Of a DNA stretch of 64,000 nt, positions 27,599 through 39,749 are shown piece by piece. A program made the translations under genes and the position numbers. Position 1 is the stretch's first letter. Each line of letters opens with the position of its first letter. Source of the DNA: Bacteroidota bacterium (GTDB lineage Bacteria; Bacteroidota; Bacteroidia; Cytophagales; Cyclobacteriaceae); the NCBI GenBank assembly GCA_947470895.1, contig CANIVF010000002.1, positions 1 through 64,000 on the forward strand. The letters are read 5' to 3'. The notes under the pieces are model-generated. The model was not told the origin of the DNA, made no database searches, and worked only from the letters and a program-made list of their open reading frames with translations.

Positions 27599-29497
27599 AT
27601 GAGGAAACATGATGTTTCAAGAAAATCATTAAGCGAAGTACATGCTTCAGTGGATGCCACCAATCGCAAAGGCTGGCGAAAATTGTTTGCTTTTTTAGGA
27701 CCTGCCTACCTGATCAGCGTAGGTTATATGGACCCTGGCAATTGGGCAACCGATATCGCAGGAGGAAGTCAGTTTGGTTATTCCCTCATTTGGGTGCTGC
27801 TAATGTCAAACCTCATGGCTTTGGTTTTACAAAGTCTTAGTGCACGGCTAGGATTAGTGCGTCAGTTAGATCTGGCACAAGCATCAAGAACTTCTTATCA
27901 TCCCGTTGTCAATTTTTGTTTATGGATACTCGCTGAAATCGCGATTGCAGCAACTGACCTGGCTGAAGTATTAGGAATGGCCATCGGCTTACAGCTACTA
28001 TTTGGTCTTCCATTGATTTGGGGAGTTTCATTAACAGTACTAGACACCTTACTGCTGCTGGTGCTTCAAAGCTATGGCATGCGAAAAATTGAAGCCTTTA
28101 TCGTAGCCTTGGTTTCCATCATCGGAATATCGTTTTTGATGGAAATGTTTTGGGCCAAACCCGATATGGGTGAGTTAGTAAAAGGATTTATTCCCTCACT
28201 GCCCAACGATACCGCACTCTATATTGCTATTGGTATCATTGGCGCTACCGTAATGCCACACAACCTCTACCTGCATTCATCGTTAGTTCAAACCCGCAGA
28301 ATTGACTCCAGCGAAAAAGGAGTATGGAGTGCTATCAAGTATAACCTGATCGATTCTACTATTGCACTCAACGCAGCCTTCTTTGTAAACTCGGCCATAC
28401 TTGTGCTGGCAGCATCCACGTTTTTCAGGGTCGGCATGTACGAGGTTTCTGATATTCAGGATGCGTATAAATTCCTATCTCCCATATTAGGTAATGAGTG
28501 GGGCTCTATCATGTTTGGCGTTGCTTTAATTGCAGCAGGACAAAGTTCTACCATAACCGGAACACTCGCAGGGCAAATCGTTATGGAAGGATATCTCAAT
28601 CTTCGTATTGCTCCCTGGCTACGCAGACTTATCACCCGTCTCATTGCCATCATTCCCGCTTATATCGTCATCCTCATGTATGGAGAGGGAAAAACCGGTG
28701 AACTGTTAGTGCTTAGTCAAGTGGTGCTTAGTCTCCAACTAGGTTTTGCGATCATTCCATTGATTCATTTCACTAGCGACAAAGAAAAGATGGGAGTATT
28801 TGTGATCAGGCCCTGGATGAAAATCGCAGCCTGGACCATCGCCATTATTATCGTTTCACTCAATGCAAAATTGGTCATGAATGAGATTTCAGGTTGGCTC
28901 GTGGTGGCCGGAGATCGCGCCTGGATAGTTTGGCTCACAGTCATTCCGGTTTGCCTCGGTGCTGGTATATTGTTGTTATACATCTCTTTCAAGCCATGGT
29001 TGGATAGAAGAAGAAACGAAAAAACAGCGCGTGCTCCACACGGATCGGCTGCAGAACTGATCAGCTTAACTAAAACAACGTACCATCAAATTGCCGTCAC
29101 TATTGATTTTAGTTCCATCGATTCACTAGCCATTCGCAGTGCTGTATCACAGGGAGGCAAGAGTGCCCACTATTTGTTGGTGCATATTGTGGAAACTGCC
29201 GGAGCTATGTGGTATGGAAGTGAAATAGCCGACCACGAGTCAGACGCAGATGCAAGCGCTCTTTCAAGCTATAGAACACAATTGAGAGAACAAGGGTATG
29301 ATGCTGAAATAAAAATTGGGTTTGGAAATCCCAAGCAAGTAATCCCGGAAATCGTGAACGAATTTGATGCCAATCTGCTCGTGATGGGTGCACATGGCCA
29401 CAAGTGGATGAAAGATCTTGTGTTCGGAACAACGGTGGACACCGTTCGTCACCGGGTGAAAATACCAGTGCTCATCGTACGAGATGCCGCGGAATGA
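27599..29497 (+). CDS. mntH: Nramp-family divalent metal transporter fused to C-terminal UspA-like domain
   Basis: Nramp motif GYMDPGNWATDIAGG and VMPHNLYLHSSLVQTR; C-terminal LLVMGAHGHKWMKDLVFGTTVDTVRHRVKIPVLIV is Usp-like. Confidence 0.92.
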   Translation: MRKHDVSRKSLSEVHASVDATNRKGWRKLFAFLGPAYLISVGYMDPGNWATDIAGGSQFGYSLIWVLLMSNLMALVLQSLSARLGLVRQLDLAQASRTSYHPVVNFCLWILAEIAIAATDLAEVLGMAIGLQLLFGLPLIWGVSLTVLDTLLLLVLQSYGMRKIEAFIVALVSIIGISFLMEMFWAKPDMGELVKGFIPSLPNDTALYIAIGIIGATVMPHNLYLHSSLVQTRRIDSSEKGVWSAIKYNLIDSTIALNAAFFVNSAILVLAASTFFRVGMYEVSDIQDAYKFLSPILGNEWGSIMFGVALIAAGQSSTITGTLAGQIVMEGYLNLRIAPWLRRLITRLIAIIPAYIVILMYGEGKTGELLVLSQVVLSLQLGFAIIPLIHFTSDKEKMGVFVIRPWMKIAAWTIAIIIVSLNAKLVMNEISGWLVVAGDRAWIVWLTVIPVCLGAGILLLYISFKPWLDRRRNEKTARAPHGSAAELISLTKTTYHQIAVTIDFSSIDSLAIRSAVSQGGKSAHYLLVHIVETAGAMWYGSEIADHESDADASALSSYRTQLREQGYDAEIKIGFGNPKQVIPEIVNEFDANLLVMGAHGHKWMKDLVFGTTVDTVRHRVKIPVLIVRDAAE

Positions 29498-29549
29498 ATC
29501 TAAAACGATAACAAATCATAGTTGTCAATTTACTCCTTAACTTGCCGTC

Positions 29550-30923
29550 ATGTCTTCTATCTCCCCCATTGATGATACCATCATTGCCTCGGCCTCTGCC
29601 CAGGGAATAAGTGCCATTGCCGTAATACGATTGTCCGGAAAAGATTCCATTCGTATCACTCAACAATTGTTTAAGGGCAAAAATTTGGAGAAGCAACCAT
29701 CCCACACGGTGCATCTTGGCACCATTGAAGAGGAAGGGAAAGCAATAGACGAAGTTTTGGTTACCCTTTTCAAAGAGCCCAACTCATTTACCCGAGAGAA
29801 CTCCGTAGAGATAGCCTGCCATGGTTCTCCGTTCATTGTTAAACAAATTATAAAAGCTTTTCTAAAAATCGGTGTACGATTGGCGGGACCTGGCGAATTC
29901 ACAAAGAGGGCATTCTTGTATGGTCGTTTTGACTTAGCCCAAGCAGAAGCTGTAGCTGATCTCATCAATGCTGAAACCGACAATGCGCGGCAGGCAGCCA
30001 TCAACCAGATGCGCGGTGGATTCTCAAAAGAAATCAAAAACTTGCGTGATGAGTTAATCCAATTTGCTTCACTCATCGAATTGGAGCTAGACTTTGGAGA
30101 AGAAGATGTAGAGTTTGCCGGCCGCAAAGATCTTTCGGATCTGGTAGATCGAATCATCAGTTATCTCCGCATTCTTATTCAATCTTTTGATGAAGGAAAC
30201 GTGATCAAAAATGGTATACCAACCGTAATTGCCGGAAAACCCAACGCAGGAAAATCAACATTACTTAATGCGTTGCTGAATGAAGAAAAAGCAATTGTCT
30301 CCGACATACCAGGCACCACCCGCGATGTGATTGAAGATGAAATTACACTCGGAGGAGTCAGCTTTCGATTTATGGATACGGCAGGTCTTAGAGAAACTAC
30401 CGATGTCATTGAGTCGTTAGGCATATCGCGTACACGTGAAACGATGAAGAAGGCCTCATTAATTTTATACTTGTTCGATCTATCGAATACCAACCTAAAA
30501 GAGTTGGAAGCAGAAGAGGATGAACTTAAAAGTTTGTGTATCCCCTATCTGAAAATTGGTAATAAAGTGGATCGTGCCCAACCCGATATTTTAAAAGCTA
30601 TAGAAAATCAGAATTTCATATTGATATCGGCAGGATCAAAAACCAATCTTCCTGCTTTGAAAGAAAGCATCCTTTCCAAGTTTCACATTCACGAAGTGCG
30701 ACAGGGAGATGTGCTGGTCACCAATCTTCGTCACTATCAAAAACTAGTGGAGACCAATCAATCCCTTCACCGTGTTGCCACAGGCCTGGCATCGGGAGTG
30801 ACCGGAGATTTTCTGGCTATGGACATCCGGCAATCCTTACATCACCTTGGCGAAATTACTGGTGAGATCACGACAGATGATTTACTTGACAATATTTTTT
30901 CAAAGTTTTGTATCGGAAAGTAA
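29550..30923 (+). CDS. mnmE: tRNA modification GTPase MnmE
   Basis: GKPNAGKSTLLNALLNEEKAIVSDIPGTTRDVIEDE; C-terminal FCIGK. Confidence 0.96.
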   Translation: MSSISPIDDTIIASASAQGISAIAVIRLSGKDSIRITQQLFKGKNLEKQPSHTVHLGTIEEEGKAIDEVLVTLFKEPNSFTRENSVEIACHGSPFIVKQIIKAFLKIGVRLAGPGEFTKRAFLYGRFDLAQAEAVADLINAETDNARQAAINQMRGGFSKEIKNLRDELIQFASLIELELDFGEEDVEFAGRKDLSDLVDRIISYLRILIQSFDEGNVIKNGIPTVIAGKPNAGKSTLLNALLNEEKAIVSDIPGTTRDVIEDEITLGGVSFRFMDTAGLRETTDVIESLGISRTRETMKKASLILYLFDLSNTNLKELEAEEDELKSLCIPYLKIGNKVDRAQPDILKAIENQNFILISAGSKTNLPALKESILSKFHIHEVRQGDVLVTNLRHYQKLVETNQSLHRVATGLASGVTGDFLAMDIRQSLHHLGEITGEITTDDLLDNIFSKFCIGK

Positions 30924-30939
30924 TCTTCGAAAAACAGCC

Positions 30940-31740
30940 CTATTGGGTTGTCTCCAATGCGCTATGAATATTTTTATAGGGGACAGCAATTGAATTAAAC
31001 CCAAACGATTTGTAGTACTCCAGGTTTTCTGCAACTTCGCCACCAATCACATATTCAATATCGTTCGTTTGATACTTTTTTAAGTGATTAAATAGATAGG
31101 ACATAGCTGGATGTTGATAATTAATATAATCCTTCACTGAGCTGTCTCTGCGTGATATTCCGTGAGTGAAAGAAGTTAAATCATTAATTCCAATCATAAA
31201 ATAGCTTACACCAAGGTCAATGAATTCATTTACAGTGAGCACAGCAGAAGGAATTTCCAGCATGACGCCTAGCTGACCTTTATAATTATAATCCTTTAAA
31301 ATCTCCTTAGCTTTTATGACCTGAGATTTATCATGAACAACGGGCAACAACAGACCCAGATTCGAATTTCTTGAATAAACCTCAAGAAACATTTCTAACT
31401 CTTTTCTAAAAGTATCGATAAAGTATAATGACCTCCGCATTCCACGTAAACCCATTAATGGATTTTCTTCTTCAATCACTTGCTCTGTTCCAATCAACTT
31501 ATTGGCCCGGTAGGTTGGCGTGTCGTCTGTTCTATACCACACAGGCTTACCTTTAAACAATTCACAAATTGTTGAAAGATACTCCCGGTTTTCTTCCATC
31601 CTTTTGGGTATAGTAATGTATTCAGGGTTATTGGTCTTTTCACTTTTAACCATGCCAACTCCACCTATTCTGTTAATTACAAAATCCTCCGGTATTTCCC
31701 TATCCAATGCAAGCCTGATCTGAGTATTCATATTTTTCAT
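30940..31740 (-). CDS. Stand-alone PEP-utilizing-enzyme (PtsI/PpsA-type) TIM-barrel protein
   Basis: MGLRGMRRSL, LGVMLEIPSAVL, YFMIGINDLTSFTHGISRRDS resemble the EI C-terminal domain; no swivelling His domain in the ORF. Confidence 0.75.
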   Translation of the reverse strand: MKNMNTQIRLALDREIPEDFVINRIGGVGMVKSEKTNNPEYITIPKRMEENREYLSTICELFKGKPVWYRTDDTPTYRANKLIGTEQVIEEENPLMGLRGMRRSLYFIDTFRKELEMFLEVYSRNSNLGLLLPVVHDKSQVIKAKEILKDYNYKGQLGVMLEIPSAVLTVNEFIDLGVSYFMIGINDLTSFTHGISRRDSSVKDYINYQHPAMSYLFNHLKKYQTNDIEYVIGGEVAENLEYYKSFGFNSIAVPYKNIHSALETTQ

Positions 31741-32395
31741 TAAAACTCTGATTTAACTTTCTAAGCCCATTGTTAAAAAACTATTTTCTGTGCCAAGACG
31801 AGACCTACAGAAAAAATTAAGTCATTTTTCATTTAAGTAGTCCTTTTAATTAAACAACTAGGCAATGATATAGCATTTAGTTTAAACCTATTAACACTAA
31901 TATAAAAATATTCCATTTCTAATGTATATCTAACATTTTCACCTACCGATCTGATGATATTCTTAAACGATTTATCCTTCAAAAATACACTTATTTGGAT
32001 TCAATATAGATTGAGGAATCCATTAAAAAGATGTGTTGGCTCATACCTTTTCCAATGGTAAAATTAAACTCACTAATCCAGGATAAACAGGGTCAAAATC
32101 ATCTGAGAGCTTTAACTCATACCAGGTTCACCATACGAGGAATAATAACTATGACATATGTTCCCGGCTTTAGCTACCATTATTTAACAATGGATAAACT
32201 CGATTTGGTTTTTACTGATCACTAACCGGCCAGCAGTACAATCAGGTGAAAGATACCCCATGCTTACCAACTAGGAATAAAAAAAAGTTGTCACTTTTTG
32301 CATAGGTGAGTAAATCTGTTTCTACATTTACTAGAGAAGTGAGAAGAAAACTCTGACTTTATCCAAACAACCAAAAAAATAAACACTGATTGACT

Positions 32396-32737
32396 ATGGC
32401 AAAAAAAGCAAAAAAGGCTGCCAAAAAAGGGAAAGCAAAACCCAAGAAGGCAGCAAAGAAGGCGGCTAAAAAATCAGCTAAAAAAGCTGTGAAGAAAGTA
32501 ACTAAAAAAGCAGCTAAAAAAGTTGTGAAGAAGGCTACCAAAAAAGCAGCTAAGAAAGCTGTGAAGAAGGTAGCAACACCGGCAAAGAAAGCTGTAAAGA
32601 AAAAAGTTGTAAAGAAATCAGCACCAGCGAAGGTTGTTGCTCCGATTGTTGCCTTAGCAACAGTTCCTGTTGTTGCACCGGCTTCTGAACCTACTCCTAC
32701 CGAAAACACAGGCGAAGGGTCAGGTGCTGCCAATTAA
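32396..32737 (+). CDS. Lysine/alanine-rich histone H1/Hc2-like protein
   Basis: MAKKAKKAAKKGKAKPKKAAKKAAKKSAKKAVKKVTKKAAKK...; repetitive KKAAKK; start set to the third Met of ORF 32390. Confidence 0.75.
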   Translation: MAKKAKKAAKKGKAKPKKAAKKAAKKSAKKAVKKVTKKAAKKVVKKATKKAAKKAVKKVATPAKKAVKKKVVKKSAPAKVVAPIVALATVPVVAPASEPTPTENTGEGSGAAN

Positions 32738-32756
32738 ACATTAGATTTTATCCGAT

Positions 32757-32795
32757 GAAAAAGCGATTTCCGAAAGGGTATCGCTTTTTCATTTT
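32757..32795 (+). terminator. Rho-independent terminator
   Basis: GAAAAAGCGAT...ATCGCTTTTTC hairpin with flanking T-rich tract. Confidence 0.75.
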
Positions 32796-32863
32796 ATACC
32801 ATTGATCATTATTCGATTTTATTGAAATCTAATCCTTAGCTTGGCGATGCATCTGATAAACCT

Positions 32864-33616
32864 ATGTTTCAAATCTCCCTGAAAGGTTTTTTAAATAAAC
32901 TTGATCTTCAAAAAGAGAAAGCAAAAGACTATCGCAATGTAGTGCTAACCCAAATCGTAATTATTGTGCTGGGGCTCCTCCTTTACGAGCCTCTTTTGGA
33001 GGATTCAAAATCTGATATCTCAAAACTAATCATCACCATACTCTCATCCTCTGGAGCTATTTATGCCTTTTTGCTCTGGGATCTCCTGCGCAACTTTACC
33101 AGCAACAAGGTTCTTATCATGGTCATACTGATCGTTCTTTCAATCATTGTGATTGCTGGCGTTTTGGCTGAATTTCCATACTATCAAATTATTCAGGTTT
33201 CCGACCGGCAAACCTACTTGCTCATTCTTCATGGATTTCTTTTCCCCATCGAAATAACCGTTATTGGTTTCGCCATACGCGATATGTTTTCAGCAGGATC
33301 TATCACATCCGATAAACTTTGGGGCGCGGCCTGTGTTTTTCTTATGGTGGGTATCTCGTTCGGCAGTCTTTATGATTTAATCTGCATTGCCCGGCCTGGC
33401 AGTTTAGGTATCGCCATTGAGTTGGGCCTACCCAACTATTCAGAATGTGTTACCTACAGTTTTAGCGTATTGGGAGGAGTTGATTCGGATCTTAAACCCA
33501 CTAAGTTCATTAAAAGCATCAGTATCATTGAATCCATTTGGGGAGTTCTTTATGCGATGCTCATCATTGGTAAATTACTTGGATTACCCCGTCTTGAAAA
33601 TGAAAACAAAAATTAA
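32864..33616 (+). CDS. Hypothetical multi-pass membrane protein
   Basis: 250 aa with about 7 hydrophobic segments. Confidence 0.6.
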   Translation: MFQISLKGFLNKLDLQKEKAKDYRNVVLTQIVIIVLGLLLYEPLLEDSKSDISKLIITILSSSGAIYAFLLWDLLRNFTSNKVLIMVILIVLSIIVIAGVLAEFPYYQIIQVSDRQTYLLILHGFLFPIEITVIGFAIRDMFSAGSITSDKLWGAACVFLMVGISFGSLYDLICIARPGSLGIAIELGLPNYSECVTYSFSVLGGVDSDLKPTKFIKSISIIESIWGVLYAMLIIGKLLGLPRLENENKN

Positions 33617-33621
33617 TTAAT

Positions 33622-34437
33622 ATGAATAATCGAAAATTACCCATTATCATTCTAGGCATCATTGCGTTCATCGTAGTGATGGCATTATCTTCAAGTTTGT
33701 TCTACACCATTAGCGCCACCGAACGTGCCGTAGTGTTCTATCCGTTTGGAAAAGGCCTTGACAAAGACAACGTAGTAGGACCAGGCACACACATGAAAGC
33801 ACCCTGGAATGATGTTTACGTGTATAAGGTAAACGAAATGTCATCAGAAGAAAACATGGACATGCTCGATAAAAACGGTTTGTCTATTCACATCGATGTA
33901 ACGGTCCGATACTATCCTATCCCCGAAAGGATTGGATATATCCATGAACAGTTTACCACGGATTATGAAACCGTTTTGGTGATCCCGGAAGTAAGATCAA
34001 CTGTGCGCCAGGTAATGGGTCGATTCACCGCAGAAGAAATCTATTCGACCAAGCGGGCAGAAGTCGAGACCGCAATTAAAACTGAAACTGAAACAATCCT
34101 AAACAAAAACAATGTGCATGCAACGGCTGTGTTGATACGCTCCATCATGCTTCCTGAGCAAATTAAAGTAGCCATTGAAAGCAAACTGCAACAGGAACAA
34201 GAAGCGTTGGCATACCAGTTTCGTCTGGATAAAGAAAAAAGCGAAGCAGAACGCAAGCGCATTGCTGCGGAAGGTGAGTCACGCGCCAATAACATCATAA
34301 ACAATAGTTTAACAGACAAGCTATTGAAAATGAGAGGCATAGAGGCAACCCTGGAATTATCAAAATCTCCCAACAGCAAAATCATCGTGGTGGGATCGGG
34401 TAAAGACGGAATGCCTTTGATTTTAGGGAATAACTAA
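33622..34437 (+). CDS. Prohibitin/SPFH-domain membrane protein
   Basis: ATERAVVFYPFGKGLDKDNVVGPGTHMKAPW; coiled-coil EQEALAYQFRLDKEKSEAERKRIAAEGESRA. Confidence 0.88.
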   Translation: MNNRKLPIIILGIIAFIVVMALSSSLFYTISATERAVVFYPFGKGLDKDNVVGPGTHMKAPWNDVYVYKVNEMSSEENMDMLDKNGLSIHIDVTVRYYPIPERIGYIHEQFTTDYETVLVIPEVRSTVRQVMGRFTAEEIYSTKRAEVETAIKTETETILNKNNVHATAVLIRSIMLPEQIKVAIESKLQQEQEALAYQFRLDKEKSEAERKRIAAEGESRANNIINNSLTDKLLKMRGIEATLELSKSPNSKIIVVGSGKDGMPLILGNN

Positions 34438-34506
34438 TTTAGGCGGGAGATTTTTTTGTAAGCATTCTACCCTATATCTTTAAAACGAAAGTTAAATAGA
34501 TTCATC

Positions 34507-35793
34507 ATGGCAAAAACAGCAGAAATAATCATCGAAGGTAAATCATATACTTTTCCTATAGTTGAAGGAAGCGAAGGGGAAATGGGAATTGACATAGGCA
34601 ACTTATTGGAGCAAACCGGAGCAGTAACGCTTGATTTTGGCTACAAAAACACGGGGGCAACTACCAGCGCCATTACCTTTCTGGATGGGGATAAAGGTAT
34701 CCTTCGCTATCGCGGCTATTCGATCGAAGAACTGGCCGAGAAGTCAACATTTCTGGAAGTTGCCTACTTACTGATTTTTGGTGAGCTACCAACACCCGGT
34801 CAACTTAGTGGCTTTAGCGGAGACATAAAGAACCATACCATGGTTCACGAAGATATCAAGAAGATTTTGGACGGATTCCCTTCAAGCGCTCACCCGATGG
34901 GAGTTCTCTCTTCATTATTCTGTGCTCAAACTGCTTTCTATCCTGAGTCTTTGGATCCAAACAGATCTAAAGAAGGTGTTTATCTGAGTATCGTGCGCTC
35001 ACTGGCCAAGATGCCAACCTTTGCCGCCTGGGCTTACAAAAATGAAGTAGGGCATCCAGTGAACTATCCTGATAATTCATTGAATTATTGTTCGCGCTTC
35101 CTTAAAATGATGTTTGCGCTTCCGGCTGAACATTACGATGTAGATCCAGTAGTAGCCGCTGCACTCGACAAATTATTGATTTTGCATGCAGATCACGAAC
35201 AAAACTGTTCAACATCTACAGTTCGTATTGTGGGTTCATCAAAAGCAAGTATTTATTCGTCTATCTCTGCTGGTATTAACGCACTATGGGGACCATTACA
35301 TGGAGGCGCCAATCAGGAGGTAATCCTGATGCTGGAAGAAATCAAAAAAGATGGTGGCAACGTAGATAAATGGATTAACAAAGCGAAAGATAAAAATGAT
35401 CCTTTCCGACTGATGGGTTTTGGTCACCGTGTATATAAGAACTTCGATCCTCGCGCGAGAATAATCAAAAAAGCGGCCGATGATGTTCTCTCTAAATTAG
35501 GTGTAAATGATCCTACCCTGGAGATCGCCATGAAGTTGGAGGAAATCGCATTGAAAGATCCATATTTCATAGAACGCAAGTTGTATCCTAATGTAGACTT
35601 CTACTCAGGAATCATCTACAGAGCACTAGGTATACCAGTTGATATGTTTACCGTAATGTTTGCTATTGGTCGCCTTCCAGGCTGGATTGCCCAATGGAAA
35701 GAACTTCGTGAGAACAAAGAGCCTATTGGTCGTCCGCGCCAGATTTACACTGGTTCTAACCAAAGACCTTATGTCGGTCTTGATAAGAGGTAG
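34507..35793 (+). CDS. gltA: Citrate synthase
   Basis: LRYRGYSIEELAEKSTFLEVAYLLIFGELP; GPLHGGANQEV; MGFGHRVYKNFDPRA. Confidence 0.97.
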   Translation: MAKTAEIIIEGKSYTFPIVEGSEGEMGIDIGNLLEQTGAVTLDFGYKNTGATTSAITFLDGDKGILRYRGYSIEELAEKSTFLEVAYLLIFGELPTPGQLSGFSGDIKNHTMVHEDIKKILDGFPSSAHPMGVLSSLFCAQTAFYPESLDPNRSKEGVYLSIVRSLAKMPTFAAWAYKNEVGHPVNYPDNSLNYCSRFLKMMFALPAEHYDVDPVVAAALDKLLILHADHEQNCSTSTVRIVGSSKASIYSSISAGINALWGPLHGGANQEVILMLEEIKKDGGNVDKWINKAKDKNDPFRLMGFGHRVYKNFDPRARIIKKAADDVLSKLGVNDPTLEIAMKLEEIALKDPYFIERKLYPNVDFYSGIIYRALGIPVDMFTVMFAIGRLPGWIAQWKELRENKEPIGRPRQIYTGSNQRPYVGLDKR

Positions 35794-35815
35794 GAAATAA
35801 CTTTAAAGCATTATT

Positions 35816-35845
35816 AAAGCCGGGTTACTATCCGGCTTTTTTTTT
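35816..35845 (+). terminator. Rho-independent terminator of gltA
   Basis: AAGCCGG...CCGGCTT followed by T-tract. Confidence 0.85.
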
Positions 35846-35945
35846 CTCTAATCATCAGTCAAGTCATCCAAACCCGCTCAGAGAAATAATAAAGGATTTC
35901 ATATTAAGGCATCGTTTCATTATACTTACTTTTAAAACAACTACT

Positions 35946-36572
35946 ATGAAATCAACAAATAGGTTCTTAACAATCGGGATACTGTTTCTCCTGGTTATAT
36001 CCTCGGCAAGCATTGCTCAAAAAAAGAAAGAGAATGAATGGACAAAACTATTCGATGGCAAATCACTGGAGGGTTGGAAAGCCAGCGAAAACCCTTCAAC
36101 CTTTAGTATTCAAGACGGGATGATTGTTGTGTTTGGCGAGCGGGCCCACTTGTTTTACGCAGGGCCTTTCATGAATCATCAATTTAAAAATTTTGAATTC
36201 AAACTTCAGGTGATGACAACACCCGGCTCAAACTCTGGCCTATTTATTCATACCGCCTACCAGGAAACCGACTGGCCATCCAAAGGATATGAAATACAGG
36301 TAAACCAAACCCATACCGACTGGCGCAAGACGGGAAGTATTTATGCCGTGCAAGATGTGAAAGAAGTTTTTGTGAAAGATAATGAGTGGTACACTCAACA
36401 TATTATCGTTCAGGGCAAAAGAATTATTGTAAAAGTTAATGATAAAGTAATCAACGATTATACGGTAGGAGAAAACGGCAGGCTTTCTAGTGGCACCATT
36501 GCATTGCAAGGACATGACCCTAAAAGTAAAGTCTTTTATAAAGAGATTATGATGAAATTACTTCCTGATTAA
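35946..36572 (+). CDS. DUF1080 (3-keto-disaccharide hydrolase-like) secreted protein
   Basis: Signal peptide; WTKLFDGKSLEGWKASENPSTFSIQDGMIVV; NSGLFIHTAYQE; GYEIQVNQTH. Confidence 0.85.
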   Translation: MKSTNRFLTIGILFLLVISSASIAQKKKENEWTKLFDGKSLEGWKASENPSTFSIQDGMIVVFGERAHLFYAGPFMNHQFKNFEFKLQVMTTPGSNSGLFIHTAYQETDWPSKGYEIQVNQTHTDWRKTGSIYAVQDVKEVFVKDNEWYTQHIIVQGKRIIVKVNDKVINDYTVGENGRLSSGTIALQGHDPKSKVFYKEIMMKLLPD

Positions 36573-36714
36573 AATGCGCACCCAGTTGTTTTGACAAAGT
36601 TTTAAATCAAGAATCCTTAAAACATTATCTTTACGGTTGGATTAACTACCCAGCCTTTTTTATGTGGTCATCGTTATTTCAAGCAATGATTAATAAGTTT
36701 TTAAATTAATTACC

Positions 36715-36978
36715 ATGGCACTTTTAGATGATTTCAATTCCGCAGTAAGCAAGTCGAAAGATCTTACCAGGCGGCCGTCAAATGAAGAACTTCTAGACTT
36801 ATATGCACTTTTCAAACAAGCGACTGAAGGTGACGTTTCTGGTGACCGGCCAAGTGGTTTTGACTTCAAAGCCATTGCTAAGTTTGATGCCTGGGTATCC
36901 AAAAAAGGAATATCAAAAGATCAGGCTATGCAGGATTATGTAAACCTGGTTTCAAAACTTCAGCAATCTTATTCCTGA
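36715..36978 (+). CDS. Acyl-CoA-binding protein (ACBP family)
   Basis: RPSNEELLDLYALFKQATEGDVSGDRPSGFDFKAIAKFDAWVSKKGIS matches the ACBP core pattern. Confidence 0.88.
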   Translation: MALLDDFNSAVSKSKDLTRRPSNEELLDLYALFKQATEGDVSGDRPSGFDFKAIAKFDAWVSKKGISKDQAMQDYVNLVSKLQQSYS

Positions 36979-36982
36979 TTCA

Positions 36983-37678
36983 TTGAATCTATTTTATCAA
37001 CCTGATATCGGGCAAGGCATCTTGCATCTTGATCCAGACGAATCGCGTCATGCCGTAAAAGTATTGCGCATGCAAACGGGTGATACGATCGAACTCACCG
37101 ATGGGCACGGATTTTTATATCATGCATTAATCAGCAAAGCTGATCCAAAAAAATGTGAGTTTACTATAGCAGAAAAAAGAGAAATCCCATCGCGCGATTT
37201 TACCATTGCCATTGCCATTGCTCCTACCAAAAACATGGATAGAACAGAATGGTTTGTAGAGAAAGCTGTTGAAATTGGCATTGATAAAATTCACTTGCTC
37301 TTGTGTAAAAATTCCGAGCGTAAAAGTGTAAATCAGGAACGGCTTCATAAAATTGCTGTAAGTGCCATGAAGCAGTCCGGACAGGCACGACTGCCGCACA
37401 TTACGGAGATGATTCCATTTAAGGAAGTAATGTCGCATGAGGCTGCCCAAAAGTTCATCTGCTATGTCGATATAAACAACCCCGATCAGCTCAAGGCATT
37501 GGCAAAATCAAAACAAAGTTACCTCGTATTGATTGGGCCGGAAGGCGACTTTAATAAAGATGAAATACACATGGCCAACGAGCATGGGTTTAAAAAAGTA
37601 AGCTTAGGCCCCAATCGGCTACGCACAGAAACTGCTGCACTTACGGCTTGCCAGATTCTGAATTTCGTTAATTTGTAG
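36983..37678 (+). CDS. rsmE: 16S rRNA (uracil(1498)-N(3))-methyltransferase (TTG start)
   Basis: HAVKVLRMQTGDTIELTDG; LVLIGPEGDFNKDEI; SLGPNRLRTETAALTACQIL. Confidence 0.93.
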   Translation: MNLFYQPDIGQGILHLDPDESRHAVKVLRMQTGDTIELTDGHGFLYHALISKADPKKCEFTIAEKREIPSRDFTIAIAIAPTKNMDRTEWFVEKAVEIGIDKIHLLLCKNSERKSVNQERLHKIAVSAMKQSGQARLPHITEMIPFKEVMSHEAAQKFICYVDINNPDQLKALAKSKQSYLVLIGPEGDFNKDEIHMANEHGFKKVSLGPNRLRTETAALTACQILNFVNL

Positions 37679-37683
37679 GTTGA

Positions 37684-39708
<2,025 letters not shown>

Positions 39709-39749
39709 AACAGGCGTGAAGTGTAAGCATACTTTATTAGCTTTCGACC

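Noticed and set aside
32031-32225. 64-aa ORF in the 31741-32395 intergenic region
   Set aside because: Short, no recognisable motif or convincing start context; left unannotated, though the interval could hide a degraded gene.
32359-32733. Ala/Phe-rich minus-strand ORF
   Set aside because: Antisense of the KKAAKK histone-like gene.
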